DNA of 64,000 nt, taken from Leptothoe spongobia TAU-MAC 1115 (GTDB taxonomy: Bacteria; Cyanobacteriota; Cyanobacteriia; Phormidesmidales; Phormidesmidaceae). The notes beneath the pieces were generated by a model. That model was not told the origin of the DNA and made no database searches. It was given only the letters and a program-made list of their open reading frames with translations. Both the position numbers and the translations under genes were made by a program. The stretch lies in assembly GCF_018739885.1 (NCBI RefSeq), contig NZ_JADOES010000026.1, positions 1 to 64,000 of the forward strand, given 5' to 3'. Shown here one piece after another: positions 7,910 to 16,511 of the stretch (position 1 is its first letter; the number at the start of each line of letters is the position of its first letter).

Positions 7910-10468
7910 TTAACTCAAGTTGCCTGTGAAAATTCTTTTTTCTATCTCTGTCCAACCTAATTGTTCTATCTCTGGCCAATCTGATTGATTTGCAAATTCT
8001 GCAGAGGTTTTCATGTCAAGCATGAGAGAATTCATGTATATAAGATGCTTTAGAGCAGTATAATCTTCTGTAGATAGATTTATAAGGTTTCTTTCTAAAG
8101 AGATAGTTTCAAACCAATTATCTAAAGCCTGCCTTACTAGACTTCTTAACAATGAGTCATCTTGTTGATATATTCTTGACTCTTGCTCTTTAAGTGCCGT
8201 CAAAGTATTGCCTAATGAGGCAAGATCTATATCTATGTTAAAGATAGAAGCCTCCTCTATTGCAGTTGCAAAGTCGGAAAGAAAAACGATAGAATTTTGA
8301 AGATTTAGAGAATGCAAGAAAACAGAGCTGTCTAAGCTAGAAAGATTTAAACTTAAACCTAGTCTTTTAGCAAGTTTAAAAACTTGATTAGCTATCTCTA
8401 TGTCTTCAGCATTTTCAGGTATTGATTGTGATTGCTGAATCAATTGTAGTTTCTGAACCCGGTCAATACAAAGAACAACAAAAATAGCAATTACTCTGCG
8501 TGCAGAGCTCATATAATCACCTTCTACATTAGAGGTTATGTGCTCTGCCCAATTCAGCAAAGTTTTAAGCTTTTCTGAATAACCATAACTTAAAATCTTT
8601 TTTTCTGTATTGAGCAATAATTTGTTTATTGCTGCAGGAGTACTCAATAGCTCAGATATGATAAAAAATATTTCGCGCCAACGTTGATCATCGATATGGC
8701 TTTCTATCATTTGCTCTATAAGAACATTATCTATAATATGCTTTGCTGCGAGGTATTCCTGAAGGGTTAAATGAGAAAAAGAGTATACGTTTACAGCACG
8801 TTCGACCAAGAAACCCTGCTGTATCTCAATGGCCCTTAAAACAGCAGATCCATCGATAAATTTTGGTGCATTAAGGGTGTCAGTTAGAAATTCTTGAATT
8901 TGCGTCACAATTTCTTGGCGGGCAAAAAATAATTTATCATCTTTAAAATTAGTATATGCAATTTTAGATAACATGTATAATTCAAGATCGGAGTAAAGCC
9001 CTTCATAAATAGGATCACCGTGAACCCTTTTTTGTGCTGCCCACTCTTCCAATAAAATAAAAATAGCTCTTTGATATAGCCTACTTCGGTTGATCGGAAA
9101 ATCATTTGTGTGACCGTATACTAAACATATAAAAGTTAGCAAAAGAGGTGAATTTGCTAGTTCTTTTATACTTAGGCTCTTAGGTTGTTGGAGTAATCTC
9201 CAAAGGTCTTTTGCTTTGGTTGTTTTCTCATTTGGGCTAGAGGTAAACCAATTTTCAATAAATTGACTGATTTGCTCATCATCAAAAGACGCTATTGCTA
9301 CATCTGTAAATCGATTGAAGCTGCTTTGATATGCTGCAGTCCGACATGAAATGATAAAACGATTTTTATCGTAAACTTCTACAAAGTCTTGAATATTTTT
9401 AATGATTTCATCCAAGTTCCTGATAGGAACTTCATCTAACCCATCTAATAAAATCAATAACTTTCCAGCTTTTAGAAGATTAACTAAAGCCTCTTCAATT
9501 TTTGGAAAACCAGCAACTTCAAACTCTCTAGTTATCTCATTTAGAAGATTTATAGGAGACTCACTTAATCTTTTAAGTTCGATCAATATAGGTATCTGTT
9601 CATGATTATATACCTTATTATCTCCTTGAATTGCCTTTATTCCAATTTGCCGTAATAATGTTGATTTACCTGTGCCTGGTCCTCCTAAAATTGTTAGAAA
9701 CTGAAATTCGTTCGCTATTTCAAAACCACTTTTTCTTGCATCGATTCGTGTTGAAAATCTACGAGATTGACTTTGACGGTAAGCCCTTTCTAATTCAGAT
9801 ACACTTGAAAAGCTCAAATTACTATCGTCAAGTATGTTAACCGTCGTGTAAATATTATGTATGCTTACTGGGGTTTCCATACTGAGAATTTTCACAAATC
9901 CATGTCTACGAATGTAAATCCCAATGAATTTTTGACTTGCTTGGTAAACCTGATCCCGTAACCCTTCGACTGCAGTAACAGTGTTGGTTAAGCCAAACTC
10001 TATAAAGATATCAGATATATAATCAATAGCATGGTTTGATGATTCATCAGAATAATTGCTGTCGTCAAAAAAACTATTCTCGAGAAGTATTCTATCTTGA
10101 TCTTTAATGACTTTAGAAATGACTCGTATTTTTTTTAGCTCAATAGATTTAATTGGCGCTCCCCATTTGTTCCTAAATGTTATTAGGATATCCTCCGCTT
10201 GACCAATTTTATTTGCTTTTAACAAGAATGATTTTGCACCATAACTGCCTCCAAAACAATGCATAGTAATAATAGGTTCTCCAATAGCTCTACTTTCAAA
10301 AGCTTCACTACTTACCGAACAATAGACCGGATATTCTTCCTCTTCTAGCTGCCAATCAGAATCTTCTTCCGGTTGTAGATCAATAGTCATCAAGTAAGTT
10401 TGTCCTATCTGAGCAAGACTAGGGTAATTAATGATAGGTTTGACAGATAAGATTTGATTACTCAACAT
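7910..10468 (-). CDS. NACHT-type STAND NTPase
   Basis: This 852-residue protein has a beta-rich N-terminal domain (about 1-115, with the stretch LEEEEYPVYC and FGGSYGAKSFLL), a linker, then a NACHT ATPase. The P-loop is GGPGTGKST (262-270) and the Walker B is LLILLDGLDEV (337-347). A SPLLLTFICLVYG helix follows, then an alpha-helical C-terminal half without clear repeats. NACHT proteins are switch ATPases used in immunity and cell-death pathways, and bacterial ones include antiphage factors. The N-terminal domain resembles effector-associated domains of bacterial conflict proteins; that is from memory and not certain. It is the last gene of the MoxR-vWA-PNP operon, 51 bp after the PNP gene. 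Confidence 0.82.
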   Translation of the reverse strand: MLSNQILSVKPIINYPSLAQIGQTYLMTIDLQPEEDSDWQLEEEEYPVYCSVSSEAFESRAIGEPIITMHCFGGSYGAKSFLLKANKIGQAEDILITFRNKWGAPIKSIELKKIRVISKVIKDQDRILLENSFFDDSNYSDESSNHAIDYISDIFIEFGLTNTVTAVEGLRDQVYQASQKFIGIYIRRHGFVKILSMETPVSIHNIYTTVNILDDSNLSFSSVSELERAYRQSQSRRFSTRIDARKSGFEIANEFQFLTILGGPGTGKSTLLRQIGIKAIQGDNKVYNHEQIPILIELKRLSESPINLLNEITREFEVAGFPKIEEALVNLLKAGKLLILLDGLDEVPIRNLDEIIKNIQDFVEVYDKNRFIISCRTAAYQSSFNRFTDVAIASFDDEQISQFIENWFTSSPNEKTTKAKDLWRLLQQPKSLSIKELANSPLLLTFICLVYGHTNDFPINRSRLYQRAIFILLEEWAAQKRVHGDPIYEGLYSDLELYMLSKIAYTNFKDDKLFFARQEIVTQIQEFLTDTLNAPKFIDGSAVLRAIEIQQGFLVERAVNVYSFSHLTLQEYLAAKHIIDNVLIEQMIESHIDDQRWREIFFIISELLSTPAAINKLLLNTEKKILSYGYSEKLKTLLNWAEHITSNVEGDYMSSARRVIAIFVVLCIDRVQKLQLIQQSQSIPENAEDIEIANQVFKLAKRLGLSLNLSSLDSSVFLHSLNLQNSIVFLSDFATAIEEASIFNIDIDLASLGNTLTALKEQESRIYQQDDSLLRSLVRQALDNWFETISLERNLINLSTEDYTALKHLIYMNSLMLDMKTSAEFANQSDWPEIEQLGWTEIEKRIFTGNLS

Positions 10469-10519
10469 AATGCCCTTGGATGTTTGGCTGTAGATTTCAG
10501 ATGGCTTACATACAACTGA

Positions 10520-12499
10520 TCACGAGCTGTCAGACATAAGCTGTAAATCAGTTTGAATGTCTTCGTAGTAAACATATAAGAGTGTTGCAAGATAGCTGGC
10601 TCTATTTTTACTCACATTATCCAGTAGTGATTCATAAGCCTGCTGCCGCATCTGCCTCAAAATAATCGGTATTGTAACTGAAGATTCTTGATTTGATTGG
10701 TTGAGTAATTTAAAGAATTTTTCAATCACATCTTCTGAAATATTAAACTTGAAGGCTCCAAATGTTGCGATTACACCTCGAGCACCATGCTTCAGAAATA
10801 AATTTAGAAGATCAGAATGGCTTAACTCAACAGATTCATCAAAATTCAAATGGCCATTCATGAAGACAACACTTGCACCTTGCTTGAGGAGATACGATCT
10901 CCTTATAAAAGATCTTGGTCGCACAGAGAGTGGCTCCTGTACACTAAACCCATCAATAAAGACCATGTCATAATCAGAGCTAGAACGTTGGAGATCATCT
11001 AAGAAATTATAAAAATCTGAATGTCTTTGGCAGTCGAACAGAGTCTGCCATCTGTAGTTTTGGTTAGTGGTATAGGCTAATAGCCTGCCTTGAAAGCATG
11101 AATTTAAGGAGGTGATTTTCCTTTTTTTTACAACATTCCTATGATGAATTGTTTGTAATTTTGCTCCCAGGGGTATTTCATCGACTTCTAGTAGCTCCCA
11201 AGGAATGTTTAGTTTCGTGCAGTCATCAATCAATAAACAAGCAGACTCATCTGTTAGACTTTGATCTGCGAGCCATCGTAAAAACTTTCTAATTAGACAA
11301 TTTTCATTCTCTTCCAGTTTTTCATGACATTCATCGATCTCGTCAAGTATGATTGCTGGATCTTGTTCCGACTCGATTAACTTAGTGATTTGAGTCAGCA
11401 TAGGTTCAATGCTACCTTTAGTCCTCAGCGGTTGATTGTGGGCATGAAAGGCTTGAAGATAATATTGGTTTTCTTCCACTGCCTCAAAAAATATGCAGGG
11501 TTGATTGGTCTCTGTTGTCTTCCCAGTATTAAGTTCAAAAGATTTTGCTTCTTCTTCTGTCTCTTCTGAATCCGTCTGCCCATAAAAGTTGGCCAATACC
11601 TCAAACGCAAAAGCACTGGCATGGCGAGAAGCTCTATCCTGGCGAATATCTTCAGATTCCTCAGAGTTATCATTCTTCCCATCAATAAGGTCAGAGATGC
11701 CACGAATCACCATGGCAGAAACAGTTTTAACCTGTTGAGTTGCCGTTAAGAAGCCAGCTCCTTCCATCTCAACAGCAAGGGCATCGTCATAATATTCTCG
11801 CAGATATTCATAAATCTTAGTCTTGCGAGAGGCTATCACCTTTTCCCCAGCAGCAATCGGTTTCACATAAGACTTAGGTGCCTTTTCAGATTTTCCTAAC
11901 CCTGGCAGAATCCGTTTTTGCCATAACTCTTTTCGTGATTCTGCACTGGCCCGCTGCTTCAGGTCATAGTCTGCCTCCCCTAACTTAGGTCTGGGCAAAG
12001 TCCGATCAGCCAGCACCTTCCCACTTTCATATCTGTAAACAATAGATGCTGCAACAACATCACCAATTTCCACATCCTTAATGCCGCCTGCTACACCCAC
12101 AAACAAAATCACATCTGGCTTCAAATAGCTAATCGCTCGCTCAGCCTCTAAAGCTGCATTTTCATTGCCCATGCTGATTTGAGCAACAGCTACATTCCAG
12201 ATACAGGTATCAGTTTTGAACTGACCTTTAGTGTAGATAGTTTTCGTTTCAGGATGAATATCTTCGGTCAAACGAGTTGCTGAACCCAACGGCTGAAGAT
12301 GGGCTTCAACAGCCGTATGCTCAACTGGCAAAGCAGTTAAAATAACCGCTTTAGCAGTGGCGGTACCACCAGGCATATTCTCATAACAATCTGTGTTGGG
12401 AGTTCTGGGTTGCTCCGCCTGCTCCATTGCAGATGGTAATTTACCCGACTGATTCAGCTGTCTACTTTGGGCGATGGATTGTTGTAGATTAACGGCCAT
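10520..12499 (-). CDS. PNP-like domain fused to a CHAT-like domain lacking its catalytic pair
   Basis: I start this 659-residue protein at the ATG at 12499. It overlaps the vWA stop as TAATG and has GGAGGT about 9 bases upstream. An in-frame ATG at 12517 would lie inside the vWA gene. After a 50-residue leader, residues 50-310 form a PNP/MTAN-like domain with intact motifs: GVAGGIKD, EME (244-246) and RGISD (D270). The C-terminal 270 residues resemble a CHAT (caspase-like) fold: the IPWELL motif (432-437), a buried strand YDMVFIDGF (510-518), then ASVVFMNGH and HGARGVIATFG. CHAT proteases need His in the first of these strands and Cys in the second, and neither is present. The PNP head is the likely active effector and the tail a binding module. 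Confidence 0.78.
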   Translation of the reverse strand: MAVNLQQSIAQSRQLNQSGKLPSAMEQAEQPRTPNTDCYENMPGGTATAKAVILTALPVEHTAVEAHLQPLGSATRLTEDIHPETKTIYTKGQFKTDTCIWNVAVAQISMGNENAALEAERAISYLKPDVILFVGVAGGIKDVEIGDVVAASIVYRYESGKVLADRTLPRPKLGEADYDLKQRASAESRKELWQKRILPGLGKSEKAPKSYVKPIAAGEKVIASRKTKIYEYLREYYDDALAVEMEGAGFLTATQQVKTVSAMVIRGISDLIDGKNDNSEESEDIRQDRASRHASAFAFEVLANFYGQTDSEETEEEAKSFELNTGKTTETNQPCIFFEAVEENQYYLQAFHAHNQPLRTKGSIEPMLTQITKLIESEQDPAIILDEIDECHEKLEENENCLIRKFLRWLADQSLTDESACLLIDDCTKLNIPWELLEVDEIPLGAKLQTIHHRNVVKKRKITSLNSCFQGRLLAYTTNQNYRWQTLFDCQRHSDFYNFLDDLQRSSSDYDMVFIDGFSVQEPLSVRPRSFIRRSYLLKQGASVVFMNGHLNFDESVELSHSDLLNLFLKHGARGVIATFGAFKFNISEDVIEKFFKLLNQSNQESSVTIPIILRQMRQQAYESLLDNVSKNRASYLATLLYVYYEDIQTDLQLMSDSS

Positions 12500-14394
12500 T
12501 ATCGATCCACCTCCCATACATTGAGAGTTGGAATATCCGCAATTTTTGCCCCCAGTGCCTGGGCCAGCTTAATCGGCAATTCCGAATAATATTTCGGCTG
12601 TGGATTTAGCACCACCGCCTCCACCTGCTTTAACCGCCGAATCTGTTCAGCCTCCTGCAGCGCATCCTCAATCCCCTGACGGTTCACCAAATAAGTCGGC
12701 TTCCGATTCATCTGGCTCGCCTCCAAAGGCACATTCCCCCGACCATCGCTGAGCACCACCAGCACCGCCTGCTGCACTGCACTCCGCCCATGCTGCAGCG
12801 CATGCCGTAAACTGTGCTGCGCCAAATTTAACCCATGGGCCAGGGGAGTCGCCAACCCAGCCCCCTGTTCCAACGCCACCTGCACCCGAGGCACCAGCAC
12901 CGACTGCGCACTCACCTTCTGGGCCTGTAGCTCCTGCCCTGCCGTGGCAGCCCCCACCTGCACCAAACATACACTCGCCCGCTCAATGTAGGCCCACTGC
13001 AAATAGGGCAGCAACGCCTCCTGCCATTGACACTCCTTTAGACAGGTGTAGTCCAACACCACCGTCAGCAACTGCTCAGGTACCGCCGCCCGCCGATATC
13101 GACGCAAATCCGTTGGCTGCAAGGTTAACCCGGCCCCATTCTCCGATGTCCGCATCGCCTGGTACTTTGCCGCCTCTAGCAAGGTACTCACCCAGGCAAT
13201 ATCCTGCGGCACCGTCGTAGGCTCCACCCCAATCACCGGCCCTCGCCCCATGGTCGCCTTGCGAAATCGACGGGCAGGCAATCGCAAAGACGCCGACTCT
13301 CGCTCGGTAGGGGTGTGATCCTCTGGGTAAGGCTCCTGAACAGGATTTAACTCCACCGGAGTCGACGGAAACTCAGCTTCGCTATCGGGTTTATAAACAG
13401 GCGTTTCTGACCTCGATTCTTGAGATGGAGTGTCTTCAATGGGCGTATCCGGCAAAGATTCTGGCTGTAATGGTTCAGCCTCAGCTTCAGGTTCGAGTGT
13501 CTTAGTTTCAGGTAAGGCAGGTTCTTCCGGCTCCGTAGAGACTAGCTTTAACCCAATCATGCGGGCAGCCAGGTCTACATGCTTTGGCATCACCTTCGAC
13601 AGCTTGCCCTTATCAAGCTGAGCCTGGGACTGGGCCAATCGCAACAGTGTGAGTTCTCGCCGCAGTCCTTCACCATCTGAGAAATAGGCCAGCCCCCGTT
13701 CACAGGCAGCATCGGTTAAGGCCGGTCGCTGCTGCTGGGCAGCTTCAATCTGCTGACGTAGCTCAGTTGGTAATGTGGGTTCCTTGGTTTGGGGCGTTTC
13801 TAAGCTGGCAAACCAGGCCCGTAGGGCAGTGGTGCGATCTCGCCGTTGAAACTCCTGACCCGACAGCCGCAGGGCAAAGCGGTCTAATAAATGGGGAGAG
13901 AGGAATTTTATTTGCGATCGCGGACAGCCCGCAATCCAACCCAGTTGCGATCGCCACCGAGCCTGATGCCCATAGCGCTCCAGCTGAGCCACCTCCGTTC
14001 CCATCAGAGCAATGCAGGCCCGTGCCGCCGACAAGCTCAGCCGCGACAAATCTGGAATCACCACTATCCTGACAGCCGAGTCATTCCCCAACAGCCCCGC
14101 CTTCCACACAAAAGGCTGGGTCTTATTCTCAGGGGCAAGACTCATACTGCCCCACAGACTTTCCTCCGTCTCCGTTGGCCCCAGGTAAACCGACTGCACC
14201 GAGCCCTGGGTAGTGATAGCCAGCATTTCTGCCCATAGCCCCACAGCGGTTTCCAACATGGCAGGCGAACTATCAAATACCAGAATGCTCCGTAGTCCCG
14301 GTTGCAGTGCAGCACAGGCTAACCCCTGCACCAGCGGTTGTTGCAGGGAGGGAATAATTTGCGTTCTTGCCTGCTCTCTAACCAACCTTCTCAA
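12499..14394 (-). CDS. ChlD-like vWA protein of a MoxR-vWA module
   Basis: This 631-residue protein is organised like the ChlD/BchD subunit of magnesium chelatase. An N-terminal AAA-like region lacks a usable P-loop, an acidic, proline-rich linker spans about residues 285-380, and a C-terminal vWA domain follows from about 425. The vWA metal site is imperfect: VVLDYTCL stands where DxSxS is expected, while VVLSDGRGN near residue 540 matches the family. It overlaps the MoxR gene by 17 bp and the PNP gene by 1 bp, so translation is probably coupled. The start codon is TTG at 14394, with a second TTG at 14385. True ChlD works with ChlI and ChlH in chlorophyll synthesis, but the neighbours here point to a ternary conflict system. 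Confidence 0.8.
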   Translation of the reverse strand: MRRLVREQARTQIIPSLQQPLVQGLACAALQPGLRSILVFDSSPAMLETAVGLWAEMLAITTQGSVQSVYLGPTETEESLWGSMSLAPENKTQPFVWKAGLLGNDSAVRIVVIPDLSRLSLSAARACIALMGTEVAQLERYGHQARWRSQLGWIAGCPRSQIKFLSPHLLDRFALRLSGQEFQRRDRTTALRAWFASLETPQTKEPTLPTELRQQIEAAQQQRPALTDAACERGLAYFSDGEGLRRELTLLRLAQSQAQLDKGKLSKVMPKHVDLAARMIGLKLVSTEPEEPALPETKTLEPEAEAEPLQPESLPDTPIEDTPSQESRSETPVYKPDSEAEFPSTPVELNPVQEPYPEDHTPTERESASLRLPARRFRKATMGRGPVIGVEPTTVPQDIAWVSTLLEAAKYQAMRTSENGAGLTLQPTDLRRYRRAAVPEQLLTVVLDYTCLKECQWQEALLPYLQWAYIERASVCLVQVGAATAGQELQAQKVSAQSVLVPRVQVALEQGAGLATPLAHGLNLAQHSLRHALQHGRSAVQQAVLVVLSDGRGNVPLEASQMNRKPTYLVNRQGIEDALQEAEQIRRLKQVEAVVLNPQPKYYSELPIKLAQALGAKIADIPTLNVWEVDR

Positions 14395-15346
14395 TTACTT
14401 GCTGGACTTGCTCATCATCATCTGGGCTCCAGACAGCCTCATTATTTTGGGCCATAGTCGGACGCCGATGCTGCAGAGCCAGAGGAGCCACCTTGGCCAC
14501 ATGGTCCGCCGTCACCTCCGACTGATTCTCCTTGGCCGCATAGGCACGAGCCGCCATTGCTAGCACCCGTTCCCCCCGATTCCCTTCCACCTTAAACTCC
14601 GTCGCTAAGGCCACGCACAGGGGCAGAATCTTATCCGCATTTACCTTACGCATCTCTTCCTGAGCGGATTTTAACTGGTCAAACAGCTCCCGACCCTGGG
14701 CTTCCGCATTGTCCAAAAACGTAGAGTTTTCCCCAGCTTCCCGCTTTGCCCATTCATCCTCAAAAGTGAGCACATTTTTCAACGCTTGTAGTCGAGCTGT
14801 TGCATCTTGCTCCGTGGTCACATTTACCATCAGCCCGAAGCGATCCAGCAGCTGAGGTCGCAGTCCCCCTTCTTCCGGGTTCATCGTGCCCACCAGCGTA
14901 AACGGCACATCGTAGGACTCGCTATTGCCATCCCTGGCCACCACCAGCTTGCCCGTCGCCGTCACATCCAGAATGATGTTCACAATGTGGTCATCCAGCA
15001 GATTAATCTCATCCACATACAGCAGCTTATTTGTCGCCTCCAGCAAAAGACCATCCTTCCACTTGGGATTTTTCTGGAGCATTTCCCGCACATCCCAACC
15101 GCCCACCACCCGATCCTCCGTGGCGTTAATCGGCAAAGTAACCGGCAGCTCCCCGTCATAGACCATCTGAGCAAAGGCCCGCACCGCCGTTGACTTCCCC
15201 GTTCCCCGATGGCCACTGAGCAGCACCCCACCCAAACGCGGCATGATGTAAGCCAGCTCCAGCGCTAACTTTAACGAGGCCTGTCCCACAATCAGGCTGT
15301 AAGGCAGCACCGGAATCTTCGTTTGCTCAGCTTGCTGTTGCGCCAT
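14378..15346 (-). CDS. ChlI-like MoxR AAA+ ATPase
   Basis: This 322-residue AAA+ protein is close in layout to magnesium-chelatase subunit I. It has PYSLIVGQ at the start, P-loop GHRGTGKST (45-53), Walker B LLYVDEINLL (D112, E113) and the sensor segment TMNPEEGGLRPQLLDRFGL (153-171). The C-terminal helical lid holds GNRGERV. ATPases of this group form hexameric rings that remodel a partner through a vWA protein. The next gene, overlapping it, is that vWA protein. It is shorter than typical ChlI (about 350-360 residues) and lies in a conflict-type operon, so I do not name it chlI. Confidence 0.85.
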   Translation of the reverse strand: MAQQQAEQTKIPVLPYSLIVGQASLKLALELAYIMPRLGGVLLSGHRGTGKSTAVRAFAQMVYDGELPVTLPINATEDRVVGGWDVREMLQKNPKWKDGLLLEATNKLLYVDEINLLDDHIVNIILDVTATGKLVVARDGNSESYDVPFTLVGTMNPEEGGLRPQLLDRFGLMVNVTTEQDATARLQALKNVLTFEDEWAKREAGENSTFLDNAEAQGRELFDQLKSAQEEMRKVNADKILPLCVALATEFKVEGNRGERVLAMAARAYAAKENQSEVTADHVAKVAPLALQHRRPTMAQNNEAVWSPDDDEQVQQVIEKVG

Positions 15347-15348
15347 AC

Positions 15349-16032
15349 CTACCGCCCCTTTGCCAAATCAGCATAGACAATAATTTCCCAACCCAGAACC
15401 AGCAGTAATAGTAACTCCAAACCACTGAGCAAATAGATCACCAGGGCCGCTTTTGGCACCAGCACCCAGAATGCTATCAGCGCCACAATCCCAGACAGCA
15501 CAAAGGTAATCTCATCAATAATCAGCTGCTCAATCTTGCGCCGGGACCGTCGTTTATCACTACGGTGGGCAATTTCCCACCCAAATAGTGCCTCCAGGTC
15601 CGCATAGCCACTTTTCTGCTTGACCTTATCCACCAGCGTCAGCCGAATGTAGCGCCCAATGGCGGAAATCTTTTGGTCATTGATCAGGTAGGTCCAACCC
15701 AAAATCAAACAGGCCCAGGGCAGTACTAAAAACGCATAGTAATTAGCTGAACTGGACACCGCAAAGGAAATAATCGCCCCAAAAACACCCAGGGTCACAT
15801 ATAGCAGGTTATCCCGAAATCCAATCCGCTGGATTTGCTCATCCTTAAGCTTGTCATATTCTGCAAGCCACACATCTAAAACCAGGTCCTCAGCCATGTT
15901 TGCCTCGAAATCAGAGCTATCTGCCATTTTGCCAGATATAGATTGTACTGAGATGGAGTATAAACAGGCTTTGAATTCTTCGAGAGTAGGCCAGTCGAGC
16001 ATCTGCTCGGACCTGGGGTTAAAGCTCGTCAT
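15349..16032 (-). CDS. four-helix membrane protein, first gene of the MoxR-vWA operon
   Basis: This 227-residue protein is not one I recognise. It has four predicted membrane segments at about 74-93, 97-117, 170-190 and 192-217, with a basic cytoplasmic loop (KRRSRRK) between the pairs. It ends 2 bases before the MoxR gene, so it is probably co-transcribed and could anchor the module at the membrane. The start is uncertain. The ATG at 16032 lies on DNA that reads as transposase on the other strand, so the first residues may be IS-derived. Internal ATGs at 15927 or 15897 are alternatives. Confidence 0.7.
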   Translation of the reverse strand: MTSFNPRSEQMLDWPTLEEFKACLYSISVQSISGKMADSSDFEANMAEDLVLDVWLAEYDKLKDEQIQRIGFRDNLLYVTLGVFGAIISFAVSSSANYYAFLVLPWACLILGWTYLINDQKISAIGRYIRLTLVDKVKQKSGYADLEALFGWEIAHRSDKRRSRRKIEQLIIDEITFVLSGIVALIAFWVLVPKAALVIYLLSGLELLLLLVLGWEIIVYADLAKGR

Positions 16033-16505
16033 CTGAATGATGACCGCCTAGGTCAAATGCTTGACCAGCTGTACGCGTTTGGCACCAGCACATTTTTTCC
16101 TTCAGGTGGCTTAACAAGCGGTGGAGCGCTTTGACGTGAGTGGCCAATAGCTACATTTCGATTCGAGCTCATTCTCGGTGCAGGGGGGAATATGCTCAGG
16201 CTACCTTGGGTGATTTGGACCAGGTGCCTATCGGAGATCAGCCGAAGCTACTCGCGCGACCATCGGCCAGACCTGAAGCAGTTTGTTGTGCCCCTCATTC
16301 ATAGTGCAGATGGAGGCTTGCCGCTTTGGTTGAAGGTAGACAACAGTAATCAATAATCAAAGTAATGCCAGCCAGTTTGGAACCCTCATGAGCCAGTTTG
16401 CTGAGGCATGGGAGATGGAGAATACGTTTGTCATTGATGCAGCTTTCTACAGCGGGTTCAATCTGAAGACGACCATCGCTCTGCGCTTGAAAACTACCCA
16501 CAGCT
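16012..16505 (+). pseudogene. IS1634/IS4-type transposase remnant
   Basis: Broken frames on the plus strand translate to pieces typical of this family: GVKARHLNDDRLGQMLDQLY at about 16015-16074, then HFDSSSFSVQG-like and SRDHRPDLKQFVVPLIHSADG-like segments, and ENTFVIDAAFYSGFNL near 16421-16468, which would carry a catalytic Asp. Stops and frame changes separate them and both ends are missing. Its left end overlaps the start of the membrane-protein gene, so the insertion may have replaced that operon's upstream region. Confidence 0.75.
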
Positions 16506-16511
16506 CATATG

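Noticed and set aside
14378-15346. Naming the MoxR gene chlI and the next gene chlD
   Set aside because: The vWA metal site is degenerate, no ChlH is nearby, and the operon contains PNP and NACHT genes, so a role in chlorophyll synthesis is not supported.
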